Position numbers and translations under genes: made by a program. A stretch of DNA of 64,000 nt, taken from positions 1 through 64,000 of the forward strand of contig NZ_JAJNAG010000006.1 in NCBI RefSeq assembly GCF_021010575.1. Direction: 5' to 3'. The stretch comes from Limnobaculum eriocheiris (lineage in GTDB: Bacteria; Pseudomonadota; Gammaproteobacteria; Enterobacterales; Enterobacteriaceae). Shown in pieces: positions 1-9,596 of this stretch. The notes under the pieces are model-generated. The model made no database searches, was not told the origin of the DNA, and saw only the letters and a program-made list of their open reading frames with translations. The first letter of the stretch is position 1. Every line of letters starts with the position of its first letter.

Positions 1-76
1 CGGAGGTGGAATGACCGTTTCGGATCACATCACTCGTTTCAGAACAGCGGGGACAAACTACATCAATCTTTGCCAT
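1..76 (-). CDS. insA: InsA-like IS1-family DNA-binding protein (N-terminal 25 residues only)
   Basis: Partial gene read towards the left edge. The residues CPRCSET make a zinc-ribbon half-site (CxxC), which in InsA binds the terminal repeats and acts as repressor and as the frameshift partner of InsB. Identification rests on 25 residues, so another zinc-ribbon transposase accessory protein is possible. Confidence 0.5.
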   Translation of the reverse strand, partial: MAKIDVVCPRCSETSDVIRNGHSTS

Positions 77-138
77 CAATCATCCAAAGGGCGAAGAATA
101 CCACAACACTAAATATGCGTCACGACCCATTTTTCACC
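1..138 (-). mobile_element. End of an IS1-family insertion sequence (partial, runs off the window)
   Basis: On the minus strand an ATG at 76-74 opens a frame reading MAKIDVVCPRCSETSDVIRNG, with the CPxC zinc-finger pattern and R-(N/H)-G context typical of the start of InsA from IS1-family elements. Upstream of it a stretch ending at 138 begins with GGTGAAAAATGGG, which resembles the GGT-initial IS1 terminal repeat. Only the InsA start and the putative left terminal repeat are in the window. The 8-9 bp target duplication cannot be tested because the other end is missing. The autotransporter start lies only 45 bp beyond the element end. Confidence 0.6.
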
Positions 139-183
139 AGGTCACTTGAGTAAGTTTTTCTATCGTTGTGGAGAGCATCAGGG

Positions 184-3153
184 ATGAAAAAAATCAAAAA
201 AACGGACATCGCTATCTTAGTGATGACAGCATTATCAATCTACCCAGCTACCAGTAGTGCCTATTTTTCAGCCGAATGGAACAATACCGGCACTGACTAT
301 CACGCCGATGGGAGCTGGAATATCGACTATGATGATAGTGAAAAGTCAACCATTATTATCGGTAATACCGATCGGACAATTCACGCCCCAATTGATAGCT
401 GGAGTTGGTTTAACCCCAGCCCGGTAGGTAGTGCCGAAAGATATATTGTTGGCAATGCTGGTGGAAATGCCTCTATCATCTTTGAAAAGGCACCCGATTA
501 TTTAGTCTGGAGCCAGACTAACAGTGAAATCATTATTGGCAATGGCACCAATAGCGTCGGCGAAGTAACGCTACTCAGCTCCGGTAAAACTCTGGCCCAC
601 CAAAATCCAAACTCTCATTCCATAGAGACCAAAGAGGACATCACCGTTGGTTCTGACGGTGGAGATGGCAAGTTAAATGTAATTGGTACCGGCTTCGGAA
701 TTACGGCTGATTCAAAGCTGTTTATTGGCGATGGCACAAACTCATCCGGACAAGTTTCAATATTAAGTGGTGGCAAATTACTGGGTGGAGGATATTCAGC
801 CTATCTTCCTTCTGATAGTGAAATTTTTGACGAGGAAAATATTGGCACAGCACAGGCTATTGTTGGATACAACGGTGGTCAGGGTACGCTGATTGTCAGT
901 GGCAAAAATAGCGATGGAACGGCAACCAGCCGCGCAGCTCTGCATACCGGTACTATTGTTGGTTCCGGAGAAAACAGTATTGGACAAGTATTTATCAGTG
1001 ATGAAGCCTATATCAATGCTGTCGGATATTACGAAAGTTATGATACGACGACGATAGATACGCTGACACCAGAAAAAGCGGCATTCGTTATCGGCCATAA
1101 TGGCGGTACTGGTTTTGTCACTGTAGATAACGGTTCGTTGAATGTCGCTGGCACCATGGGCAAAAAATCCTTCTCTGATTACGATGGTGACGGTATTGAT
1201 GATCATGAAGATATTAATGCTGAATCTATCGTTGGTGAGATTAATGTTGGCTACTCTGGTCAGGGTACTTTAGTAGTTAAAAATCTGGGTACCGTCAATG
1301 CAACCCAGATGTATGAATTTACTGCATATGATCCTACAACCGGTTCCTACTATGACCATCAGGTGGCTGGTGAACAAGGTTTGCTATCTATAGCTAAAAA
1401 CAGCAATTCCACTGGATCGCTCTATGTTGGCTCACTGTTGGGCGACACCGTCAGTGAAACCGGTTATCTGAACGTCAGCAAAGTTCTGTTTGGCGAAGGT
1501 CAGGGAAGCGTTAACTTTAACCATAGCAACACTGACTATATTTTCGATACGCCAATGGAGAGTAGCGTTCAGGGCCTGGGCGACGTTAATGTTTATAGCG
1601 GTGTGACTATTCTGAACCCGGTTGATGAAACACTGACAGACGTCAGTAATACCTATTCCGGTTCGACAACTCTTTATGGCGGTGAACTACAGGCGGGCAG
1701 AGCTGACGTCTTTAGCGCCAGTTCATCCCATGATGTCCGGCAAAATGGTTTGTTGAATCTGAACGATTACGATCAAACCATCGATTCAATGAATAATGCG
1801 GGAACGGTCTCCCTGAGTGGAACCAGTGCTCTGACCAACACACGCCTGACCATTTCACATAATTATGTGGGTAATGGTGGTTCATTAGTGCTGGATACCG
1901 TTTTAGGCGGTGATGATTCAGAAACCGATAAAGTTATTATTGAAGGTCAGGCATCCGGTTTGACCTATGTCATGATCAACAATGCCGGAGGAACTGGAGC
2001 AGAAACCGTTAACGGTATTGAAATTATTACGACTCAGGGCTCAACAGATGATGCCTTTGTCAAAGGTGGCCGTATTGTTGCCGGTGCCTATGAGTATGAT
2101 GTAGCAAAATCGGGAAATAATTGGTATCTGGTGAATTATATTCCACAGCCGCCAACTGAACCGGAAACACCTGAACCACCTACTGAACCAGAAACACCAA
2201 CCCCGGAACAGCCGGAAGAAGGTAATGGCGGAAGCGACGGCGGCATCAAGGTTATGCGTCCGGAAAGTGGTGCCTACATTGCTAACCTGGCAGCGGCTAA
2301 CACCATGTTCCTGTCCCATTTACACGATCGGTTAGGTGAAACTCAGTATACGGATTACTTAACTGGCGAAACCAAAGTCACCAGTATGTGGTTACGTCAA
2401 GAAGGTGGCCACAACCGCAGCCGTACTCAGTCCGGACAGGCAAAAACCCAAACCAACCGCTATGTCGTACAAATCGGTGGCGATGTAGCTCAGTGGAGCA
2501 CCGACGGTCTCGATCGTCTTAACTTAGGCGTTATGGCTGGCTATGGTTACTCTCATGGTAATACCGATGCCAAATACAGTGCTTATCGTTCCAAAAATAA
2601 AGTGGATGGTTATGCATTGGGTCTGTATGGCACCTGGTATGCCAATCAGACAGACAAGTCCGGACTCTATGTTGATAGCTGGGTACAGTATGCCTGGTTT
2701 GATAATACCGTTCAGGGCGACGGCCTGGCACAAGAGAACTATGACTCTAAAGGCTGGTTAGCCTCACTGGAAACTGGCTATAGCTTTAAGATGGGCCAAA
2801 GTGAACGCGTAAGCTACTGGTTACAGCCAAAAGCTCAGGTGACATGGATGGGTATCCATGCGGATAAACACGATGAAGCAAACGGCACTAAAGTCACCGG
2901 CAACGGAGATAATCTGTCAACCCGCTTAGGCTTACGCGCCTATCGCCAGGGCCATAGCGAAATCGACGATAATACTGGTCGCGTATTCCAGCCGTTTGTA
3001 GAAGCCAATTGGATCTATAACAGTAAAAACTTTGGTGTAGCAATGAATGGTATATCCGACTACCAGGCCGGAACCCGCAATAATGGGGAAGTTAAGGTTG
3101 GTTTAGAAGCTCATTTAAGCGAAAAGCTGAATGTGTGGGGTAGCGCAGGCTAG
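184..3153 (+). CDS. Autotransporter (type Va) adhesin, barrel cut by an in-frame amber codon
   Basis: The start is taken at 184 (MKKIKKTDIAIL...), which gives a Sec signal peptide ending at about SSA-Y; the TTG at 166 only adds six residues. Residues of about 30-640 form a pertactin-like passenger with repeated GTLVV/GNGTNSxG motifs suggesting a beta-helix. A Pro/Glu/Thr linker (PPTEPETPEPP) lies near 660-690, followed by an autotransporter barrel of about 280 residues. The frame ends at TAG 3151-3153, but translation past it gives QIGGEGYSDTQAIFGIKYSF and TGA at 3214-3216. That is exactly the expected last strand with terminal Phe. The gene is therefore probably inactive or read through. The substrate of the passenger is unknown. 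Confidence 0.85.
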   Translation: MKKIKKTDIAILVMTALSIYPATSSAYFSAEWNNTGTDYHADGSWNIDYDDSEKSTIIIGNTDRTIHAPIDSWSWFNPSPVGSAERYIVGNAGGNASIIFEKAPDYLVWSQTNSEIIIGNGTNSVGEVTLLSSGKTLAHQNPNSHSIETKEDITVGSDGGDGKLNVIGTGFGITADSKLFIGDGTNSSGQVSILSGGKLLGGGYSAYLPSDSEIFDEENIGTAQAIVGYNGGQGTLIVSGKNSDGTATSRAALHTGTIVGSGENSIGQVFISDEAYINAVGYYESYDTTTIDTLTPEKAAFVIGHNGGTGFVTVDNGSLNVAGTMGKKSFSDYDGDGIDDHEDINAESIVGEINVGYSGQGTLVVKNLGTVNATQMYEFTAYDPTTGSYYDHQVAGEQGLLSIAKNSNSTGSLYVGSLLGDTVSETGYLNVSKVLFGEGQGSVNFNHSNTDYIFDTPMESSVQGLGDVNVYSGVTILNPVDETLTDVSNTYSGSTTLYGGELQAGRADVFSASSSHDVRQNGLLNLNDYDQTIDSMNNAGTVSLSGTSALTNTRLTISHNYVGNGGSLVLDTVLGGDDSETDKVIIEGQASGLTYVMINNAGGTGAETVNGIEIITTQGSTDDAFVKGGRIVAGAYEYDVAKSGNNWYLVNYIPQPPTEPETPEPPTEPETPTPEQPEEGNGGSDGGIKVMRPESGAYIANLAAANTMFLSHLHDRLGETQYTDYLTGETKVTSMWLRQEGGHNRSRTQSGQAKTQTNRYVVQIGGDVAQWSTDGLDRLNLGVMAGYGYSHGNTDAKYSAYRSKNKVDGYALGLYGTWYANQTDKSGLYVDSWVQYAWFDNTVQGDGLAQENYDSKGWLASLETGYSFKMGQSERVSYWLQPKAQVTWMGIHADKHDEANGTKVTGNGDNLSTRLGLRAYRQGHSEIDDNTGRVFQPFVEANWIYNSKNFGVAMNGISDYQAGTRNNGEVKVGLEAHLSEKLNVWGSAG

Positions 3154-3216
3154 CAAATCGGTGGTGAGGGCTATAGCGATACTCAGGCAATATTCGGAAT
3201 TAAATATAGCTTCTGA
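3154..3216 (+). other. Detached last beta-strand of the autotransporter barrel
   Basis: In-frame continuation of the autotransporter after the amber codon: 20 sense codons ending in Tyr-Ser-Phe before TGA. The alternating aromatic pattern and terminal Phe are the signal that the BAM complex recognises in outer-membrane proteins. There is no start codon or ribosome binding site of its own, so it can be expressed only by suppression of the stop. Confidence 0.8.
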
Positions 3217-3258
3217 TAGTTTTCCCTGAATTGCGTATTCAGATCTTATCAACAAAGC

Positions 3259-3286
3259 AAGAGGACACATATTGTGTCCTCTTTTT
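3259..3286 (+). terminator. Rho-independent terminator after the autotransporter
   Basis: Perfect 11-bp stem AAGAGGACACA / TGTGTCCTCTT with a TAT loop, running into a T-run. Its position about 40 bp after the natural TGA supports the view that the gene originally ended at 3216. Confidence 0.85.
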
Positions 3287-3371
3287 GTATATACGCAGAA
3301 GCAATAACCATAACGGGTATTATTCTGGTTAATTGCCAATAGAACGCCTACCCAGATATCAATAAACCTGC

Positions 3372-6300
3372 TTACATATAGATATTTTCCTGCACTAAAG
3401 TATGTTCTAACCCCAGTGATACATTATGGTATACATCAAAAGGTTGACTCTCTACAGCATGTTGAACTTGAACCGGTTGAGCACTGGCATTTCTGATTTC
3501 CTCTGGCGTATTAAATAACGTGATATATCCACTATCTTCATCTTCAGTAGAGATCAGAAGAGCACTATGCTGACCACCTTTGTCTTCAGAACTTTCACTC
3601 AGGTGACTTTGTAACCCTTCCGGATTGGCATTATTAACCGAATGATTTGTTTGAGAACTGTTCTGTGCTGGCTCAATCAGATCGATAAGTGGATTATTAA
3701 ATGCCAGACTATTTATACCAGTAACGCTCGTGGTCATATTTTCATCGGTCACTTTAGGATCATCATGGGATTGATAGCTATCAATATTCTGTTCTGTGGT
3801 CATCAGCGAGAACAGGGTTGATAACCTCGCAGCTCCGGTATCAACAGTAAAATTACCATTCTGTGTGACAGAATTTCCTGCTATATCTTGTGCCGTTACC
3901 TCAAGCGCCATTGAGCCTTGTGGTAATGCTTCCAGCGCCGCAACCGGCACCGCTATCTGCCAGCTACCATTACTACCTGCCTGCCCTGAATAAGTATCAC
4001 CGTTTAGCGTGACCAGAATATTCAGTCCCGGATGGATATTGGTACTGCTTCCCGTAATAATCAAATCCGTAGTCATTTCACTTGCGCTAAGGATGTTATC
4101 TGCCGTCACCGAGTTAATACTCAATGTTGGGTGATTAACGGTTTCAGTCATAAAAGTTAGTACCCAGCTGGTATCAGCTTCAATACCGCCGAGCGAGCTC
4201 ACCGACCCCGTTACCGAATAAGTATTATCAGGCAAGGTTTGTATATCCCCAGCCGGAATACTGGTCCCCCAGGTACCATCGCCCCCTACAACAGCCGTAT
4301 AAGAAACGCCATTTAATGTAATAGTGACTGTCTGACCCGCCTCTATTCCTACCGAAGTTCCCGTAACGTTTATAGGTGAATTGATTTCCAGTGCATTAAT
4401 ATAATCATCTCCGGTAATAGGATTGATAGCTAATGCGGGAGTACTGGTATTAATAGAAAACTGATGATCAATCGCTATGCTATTACCGGATAAATCCCCC
4501 ATAGTGGCATGTAGCGTAAAGCTGCCGTTACCAAGAGTCTGTAAATCAGCCGCCGGAATATTAAAACTCCATGCACCACTAAGATTTGGATTAATGGTAT
4601 AGGTAAAAGAACCCATGGTCAGGGTAATAATTGAACTGACATCATCTCCGGAGGCAATACCAAATATTCTTACTGGCCCGGCAAGCTCCGCGGCATTAAT
4701 AATGTCATCTCCGGTTATCGGTTCAATCGTTAAGGCGATATAGGTATCTACAATAACGACATGTTCTGCGGTGACTTCAGTACCACTGCTATTAGTTACG
4801 TTTGCCGAGACAACATAAACATTATCCGGAGTTGCCCCCACATCGAGTGCAGGAACCGTCAGACTCCAACTGCCGTCTGATTGAACGGTCGCAGTATAGT
4901 TTAGCTCGTTGAACGTAACTGTTACCGTCCGACCCGCCGCCACACCTGTAGAAGTACCACTAATCACTAAATCCTGATTAATTTCAGTGGAATTTATATA
5001 GTTGTTATCACTAATGTCATTAATGGTCAGAGTCAGGGGCGCTGATGCATCAATAGTAATATTGTGATCGACAGAAATACTATTTGAGGCCTGGTCGGTA
5101 TAGGCGGCAGTCAGAGTATAAGGGCCATCGGGAAGGGCCTGAATATCTTCTGCCGGTATATTAACACTCCAGGTACCACCGACTTGTATCGTGGTGGTAT
5201 ACCCCATCCCATTAAGTGTTACCACTACGATCATATTCACATCATCTGCCGATGCTGTTCCGCTGATGGTCACGGGCGAGGCCGCTTCGCTATTATCGAT
5301 AATATCGTCACCGGCAACAGTATTAACGGTCAGCTCAATTTGGGTATCTACCGTCAACCCACCATGAATAATGATCGAGTTACCAACCACATTCGAAACG
5401 CTGCCCGTTACCGTATAGTTCTGATTCAATAAAGCACCGATATCCTCCGCGGGAACCACCAGACTCCAGGTTCCATCCTTCTGTACTGTTCCTGAATAAT
5501 TCTGACCATTAAGGTTAATAGTGACCAGTTGGCCTTCTTCAACGTTATGCGTAGTTCCCGTGACTGTCATCGGCTGAGTGAATTCTTGCGCGTTAATGTA
5601 GTTATCACCAGTAAACGCATCAATAGTCATAGTCGGAAAGTTAGTGCGTACATCCAGCGTAATATCATGTTCCACCGAAATAGTATTACCTACAGCGTCA
5701 GTCAGGCTGGCGCTTATCGTGTAACTTCTATCCGCCAGAACACTAACATTCGCTGATGGGATGGAAAGACTCCATGAACCATCGGTCTGCACCGTGGTGG
5801 TATAGCTGGTCCCCTCCAGAGTAACGGTAACAATCTGACCGTTATCAACAACATCAGCAGTACCGCTGATTACTAGTGGTGCTTCGACTTCAAGAGCGTT
5901 AATAATGTTATCACCTGCCACAGTATTAACGGTTAAATTCACCACGGTATCCACGGTGAAACTACCTGAAGATGTTGCCGGATTACCAGCAACATCTTCA
6001 GCACTCATGGCTATTGCCACACTACCTTGAGGTAAATTCTGAGCATCCGCTGTAGGGATAATGATACTCCAGGTACCCCCGCTGCCGACGGTACCGGTGT
6101 AATCAATGTTGTTAATGGTGACCGTCACGCTCTGCCCCACCTGAAGGTGGGTGCTGCTGCCGGTAATGGTTAAGTCACTCTGGCTTTCGGTGGCGGAGAC
6201 AATATCGTCCGCCGTCACCGGGTCAACACTGAGGGTCGGTAAATTGGTGCTGTCGGTGATTAATACCAGCGGCTGGTTATCCGACGCCGGGTTACCGGCG

Positions 6301-9300
6301 GTATCGCTGACCACGGCGGTGACCTGATAGCTACCGTCCACAATGTTGTCCAAATCCGCCACCGGCACCGTGGTGCTCCAGCTGCCGTCCGCCGCCACGG
6401 TGGCACTGTAGCTGATGCCGTTCAGGGTCAGGGTGACTGTCTGTCCCTGCTCCACGTGGGTGGAGGTGCCGCTTAAGGTCAGCGGTGCGGTGGCCTCCGC
6501 CGCATTGAGGTAACCATCTCCGGAGACCGGATCTAAGGTCAGGGTCGGCAGGTTGGCCGCCCCGGCGGACAGGGTAATGGCGTGGTCCACGGTGATGCTG
6601 TTGCCCGCCGTATCCGTCAGGCTGGCGCTCAGGGTATAGGGTCCGTCCGCCAGCGCAGTCAGATCCGCCGACGGGATGGACAAGCTCCAGCTGCCGTCGC
6701 TCTGCACCGTGGCGGTGTAGTCGGTGCCTTCCAGGGTCACCGTCACCGTCTGACCGCTGTCGGCTACGTCGGCGGTGCCGCTGACCACCACCGGCGCTGC
6801 GGCTTCGGCGGCGTTAATAATATCATCCCCCGCCACCACGCCCACGGTCAGGTGTACTACCGTATCCACGGTAAAGCTGTCGGTGACCGACGCCGGGTTA
6901 CCGGCAATGTCCTGTGTGCTGGCGGTGAGGGGGACGCTGCCCTGCGACAACGCCCGTATGTCTGCTGCCGGTACTGTCACTCCCCAGTCACCGCCATCAC
7001 CTACCACAGCAAAGTAATTGTGATCATTAATTGTCACCGTGACTATCTGGCCACTCTGCAGATTCGTGCTACTGCCAATGACCTGTACATTACCCAAACT
7101 CTCGTTGGCCGAAATAATATCGTCCGCTGTGACCGGAGCAACACTGAGTGTTGGTAAGTTGGTGCTGTCGGTAATTAATACCAGCGGCTGGTTATCTGAG
7201 GCCGGGTTGCCAGCCATATCGCTGACCGCGGCGGTGACCTGATAGCTACCGTCCACAATGTTGTCCAAATCCGCCACCGGCACCGTGGTGCTCCAGCTGC
7301 CGTCGGCCGCCACGGTGGCGCTGTAGTTGATACCATTCAGGGTCAGAGTGACTATCTGTCCCTCCTCCACATGGGGGGAGGTGGCCTCCGCCGCATTGAG
7401 GAAGCCATCCCCGGAGACCGGATCTAACGTCAGGGTAGGCAGATCGGCTGCTGCAGCCGTTAAAGTAATGGAATGGTTTACGGTAATACTGTTACCCGCC
7501 GCGTCCGTCAGATTGACACTCAGGTTATAGGAACCATCCGCCAACACAGTAATATCCGCCGACGGAATGGACAGGCTCCAGGAGCCACCAGTTTGTACCG
7601 TGGTGGTATAATTTATACCTTCCAGAGTAACCGTAACGGTCCTACCGCTATCAGCAGCATCAGCTGTTCCGCTGACCACCACCGGAGAACTCGCTTCAAC
7701 GGCATTGATAATATCATCCCCCGCTACCGGGGCTACCGTCAGAAATATTTGTGTGTCTACCGTGATTGGCCAGGTTTGCGTACTGTTGTTATTCGCCGCA
7801 TCGTTAGCGCTTAATATGATCTCTATCTCTCCTTGAGAAAGCGCTCTCAAATCTGCTGATGGAATTTCTATGCTCCACAAACCGCTACCATCAGCAATCG
7901 TTGTGTAAGTAATGTTGTTTAACACCAAAGTGATAGGCTGCCCGGTCTCCAAATCGCTGTAACTTCCTGTTATGACGAGAGGATTGAGACTTTCCGGGCC
8001 GCTAATGATATTGTCGATTGCTACCGGATCCAACGTCAGAACGGGGGGGATCGTATCCACATAGAAATCTTGTTGAGGCGCAATACCATAATTCCCCAGT
8101 CCATCCGCAGCCGCAACCGTAATGGTGATAGTGCCATTATTAAGTTGTTGCAGAACTTCCGGAGGTAAATCTAATTCCCAGTTACCGTTAACATCAACCT
8201 GAGCGACATAAGTATGGCCACCGGCTTCAGGGGCAACCAGTATTGACCATTTACCGTTGCTGTCTCGCTGCGTTACGGTATGCTGGTCAACGTTCAAACC
8301 ACCAATATTCACCACGACTACCTGATTCTCCCCATAGGAATGGGTTACACCGCTCAGGTGTTGGGTTTGATGAACATCGTTGTTATTCAGAATATCGTCA
8401 TTAAAAGGGACATTTAGTGTAGGGGTTGGAGGTACAAGTGCCATAGTCACAGACTGGCTTGCGCTGGCACTGTTTTCAGCTGAATCCGTCGCAACAGCCG
8501 TTAATGTATAAATTCCATTACTCATACCACTTAACGTATCTGGCGGTAGTTCTATACTCCAGACGCCCTGCGCATCAACCGTGGTTGTATATTGCTGATT
8601 ATTATAGGTTACCAGAATAAAAACGCCGGGCTCCGATGTCCCGGTAATGAAGATAGAGCCATGAGACTCATTCAAATTAATAATATTATCCGAGGTGACG
8701 GAATCAACAGTCACCACAGGTGGAATGGTATCGACTAAAAAAGTGGTTGAAATTGTTCCTGTCTGACCAGCACTATTGGTTGCTACTACCGATACAGACT
8801 GTTCTCCTTGTGCCAGAGAAGCCAATATGGATGGCGAAAGAGTCAGACTCCAGTAGCCATTATCATCAACATTTGCCACATAATTATTTCCAGCAATCGT
8901 CACAGTTACACTTTGTCCGGTACCTGTAATACCTGTTGTGCCATTTATCGTCTGTCCACTTTGGCTCTCAACAAGATTTAACAGATTATTACCAAAAAGT
9001 GGGGAAATCGTTGGTACAGGGGGGATTGTGGGTTGAGGACCATCAGAAGAATCATAATGAAATAGCCCTTTGCTGTTGCTGCTGGCAATAGCAATACCTG
9101 TACCCAGTATTGCTAAAGCACCTAATCCCAATGGCAGGAAAGAGCCTGAATTACTCTCAACCAGGTAAAGAGGAGAAATGTCTTCCATCGTTTGATATTC
9201 AGGGATAAGTACACCAGCATCCTGACTTTCCGGAAATGTAACATGTACAACACTTTGTGAATCATCAGTAAAAACTAATTCACTATGTGTTCCATTAACT

Positions 9301-9548
9301 TCAGAAAAGTAATCTTTACATATTACGATGGAGCCATCCATCATATGTATAATAAGATCATTACCTTGCCGCTCATAGCGAACAACCGTTGTCGCCATAC
9401 CATGAATATTGATTATCGATGGTTCGGTCAGCGTTACAGTCTGAGTTCCTGAAACAATTGTAACCGAAGAAATAAAGCTTCCGCCCTTTCTGGATAAGAT
9501 GTTAATTTCATTATTTCTTGAAGCATTTGAATTATTAGCGTTATCCAT
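3372..9548 (-). CDS. Giant Bap/BapA-like adhesin with tandem Ig-like repeats
   Basis: About 2058 residues. The start at 9548 (MDNANNSNASRNN) has a GGGGA ribosome binding site; the upstream GTG at 9596 has none. Residues 1-130 match the BapA-type N-terminal prefix (LSRKGG..., ERQGNDLIIHMMDGS), followed by a Gly/Ala-rich hydrophobic segment (LPLGLGALAILGTGIAIA). About 17 Ig-like repeats of roughly 95 residues follow, each with a DxxTxDNIIN-type start and a GTWSxxIPAADLxxL core. The last about 150 residues are non-repetitive and polar. There is no visible RTX/GGxGxD block or typical type I secretion C-terminal domain, and no TolC/HlyB/HlyD-type genes lie nearby. Relatives act in biofilm formation and surface adhesion. 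Secretion competence is uncertain. Confidence 0.85.
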   Translation of the reverse strand: MDNANNSNASRNNEINILSRKGGSFISSVTIVSGTQTVTLTEPSIINIHGMATTVVRYERQGNDLIIHMMDGSIVICKDYFSEVNGTHSELVFTDDSQSVVHVTFPESQDAGVLIPEYQTMEDISPLYLVESNSGSFLPLGLGALAILGTGIAIASSNSKGLFHYDSSDGPQPTIPPVPTISPLFGNNLLNLVESQSGQTINGTTGITGTGQSVTVTIAGNNYVANVDDNGYWSLTLSPSILASLAQGEQSVSVVATNSAGQTGTISTTFLVDTIPPVVTVDSVTSDNIINLNESHGSIFITGTSEPGVFILVTYNNQQYTTTVDAQGVWSIELPPDTLSGMSNGIYTLTAVATDSAENSASASQSVTMALVPPTPTLNVPFNDDILNNNDVHQTQHLSGVTHSYGENQVVVVNIGGLNVDQHTVTQRDSNGKWSILVAPEAGGHTYVAQVDVNGNWELDLPPEVLQQLNNGTITITVAAADGLGNYGIAPQQDFYVDTIPPVLTLDPVAIDNIISGPESLNPLVITGSYSDLETGQPITLVLNNITYTTIADGSGLWSIEIPSADLRALSQGEIEIILSANDAANNNSTQTWPITVDTQIFLTVAPVAGDDIINAVEASSPVVVSGTADAADSGRTVTVTLEGINYTTTVQTGGSWSLSIPSADITVLADGSYNLSVNLTDAAGNSITVNHSITLTAAAADLPTLTLDPVSGDGFLNAAEATSPHVEEGQIVTLTLNGINYSATVAADGSWSTTVPVADLDNIVDGSYQVTAAVSDMAGNPASDNQPLVLITDSTNLPTLSVAPVTADDIISANESLGNVQVIGSSTNLQSGQIVTVTINDHNYFAVVGDGGDWGVTVPAADIRALSQGSVPLTASTQDIAGNPASVTDSFTVDTVVHLTVGVVAGDDIINAAEAAAPVVVSGTADVADSGQTVTVTLEGTDYTATVQSDGSWSLSIPSADLTALADGPYTLSASLTDTAGNSITVDHAITLSAGAANLPTLTLDPVSGDGYLNAAEATAPLTLSGTSTHVEQGQTVTLTLNGISYSATVAADGSWSTTVPVADLDNIVDGSYQVTAVVSDTAGNPASDNQPLVLITDSTNLPTLSVDPVTADDIVSATESQSDLTITGSSTHLQVGQSVTVTINNIDYTGTVGSGGTWSIIIPTADAQNLPQGSVAIAMSAEDVAGNPATSSGSFTVDTVVNLTVNTVAGDNIINALEVEAPLVISGTADVVDNGQIVTVTLEGTSYTTTVQTDGSWSLSIPSANVSVLADRSYTISASLTDAVGNTISVEHDITLDVRTNFPTMTIDAFTGDNYINAQEFTQPMTVTGTTHNVEEGQLVTINLNGQNYSGTVQKDGTWSLVVPAEDIGALLNQNYTVTGSVSNVVGNSIIIHGGLTVDTQIELTVNTVAGDDIIDNSEAASPVTISGTASADDVNMIVVVTLNGMGYTTTIQVGGTWSVNIPAEDIQALPDGPYTLTAAYTDQASNSISVDHNITIDASAPLTLTINDISDNNYINSTEINQDLVISGTSTGVAAGRTVTVTFNELNYTATVQSDGSWSLTVPALDVGATPDNVYVVSANVTNSSGTEVTAEHVVIVDTYIALTIEPITGDDIINAAELAGPVRIFGIASGDDVSSIITLTMGSFTYTINPNLSGAWSFNIPAADLQTLGNGSFTLHATMGDLSGNSIAIDHQFSINTSTPALAINPITGDDYINALEINSPINVTGTSVGIEAGQTVTITLNGVSYTAVVGGDGTWGTSIPAGDIQTLPDNTYSVTGSVSSLGGIEADTSWVLTFMTETVNHPTLSINSVTADNILSASEMTTDLIITGSSTNIHPGLNILVTLNGDTYSGQAGSNGSWQIAVPVAALEALPQGSMALEVTAQDIAGNSVTQNGNFTVDTGAARLSTLFSLMTTEQNIDSYQSHDDPKVTDENMTTSVTGINSLAFNNPLIDLIEPAQNSSQTNHSVNNANPEGLQSHLSESSEDKGGQHSALLISTEDEDSGYITLFNTPEEIRNASAQPVQVQHAVESQPFDVYHNVSLGLEHTLVQENIYM
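3830..9010 (-). repeat. Tandem array of about 17 Ig-like repeat units (~290-330 bp each)
   Basis: The adhesin frame repeats a block with the landmarks 'L-T/S-V-x-P/T-V-x-(G/A)-D-(D/N)-(I/Y)-(I/L)-N-x-x-E', 'SG(T/S)xxxxxxGQ(T/S)VTVT' and 'DGSWSxxIP'. I count 17 units by these landmarks. Two unit types alternate, one with an 'xLTVxxVAGDDIIN' start and one with 'LPTLxxDPVxxD'. A three-unit super-repeat is visible between about 6.2 and 7.7 kb. Confidence 0.85.
6180..7470 (-). repeat. GC-rich near-identical repeat block inside the adhesin gene
   Basis: The stretches around 6241-6550 and 7155-7450 are almost identical over long runs, for example the segment containing CACAATGTTGTCCAAATCCG. They are clearly more GC-rich than the repeats on either side. 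Relative to the first copy, the second lacks 24 bp (8 codons, encoding LTLSGTST), with GGTG present at both junctions. This is the picture left by recent duplication or gene conversion and slippage between repeats. Confidence 0.75.
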
Positions 9549-9596
9549 ACCATTCCCCAAAATATAAATACCAGCAGGTAGAAACAATTCACCCAC

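Noticed and set aside
6582-7157. A 191-codon frame on the plus strand inside the adhesin
   Set aside because: It lies in the GC-rich repeats opposite the adhesin frame, repeats with the same period, and has no ribosome binding site; it is a shadow of the repeat structure.
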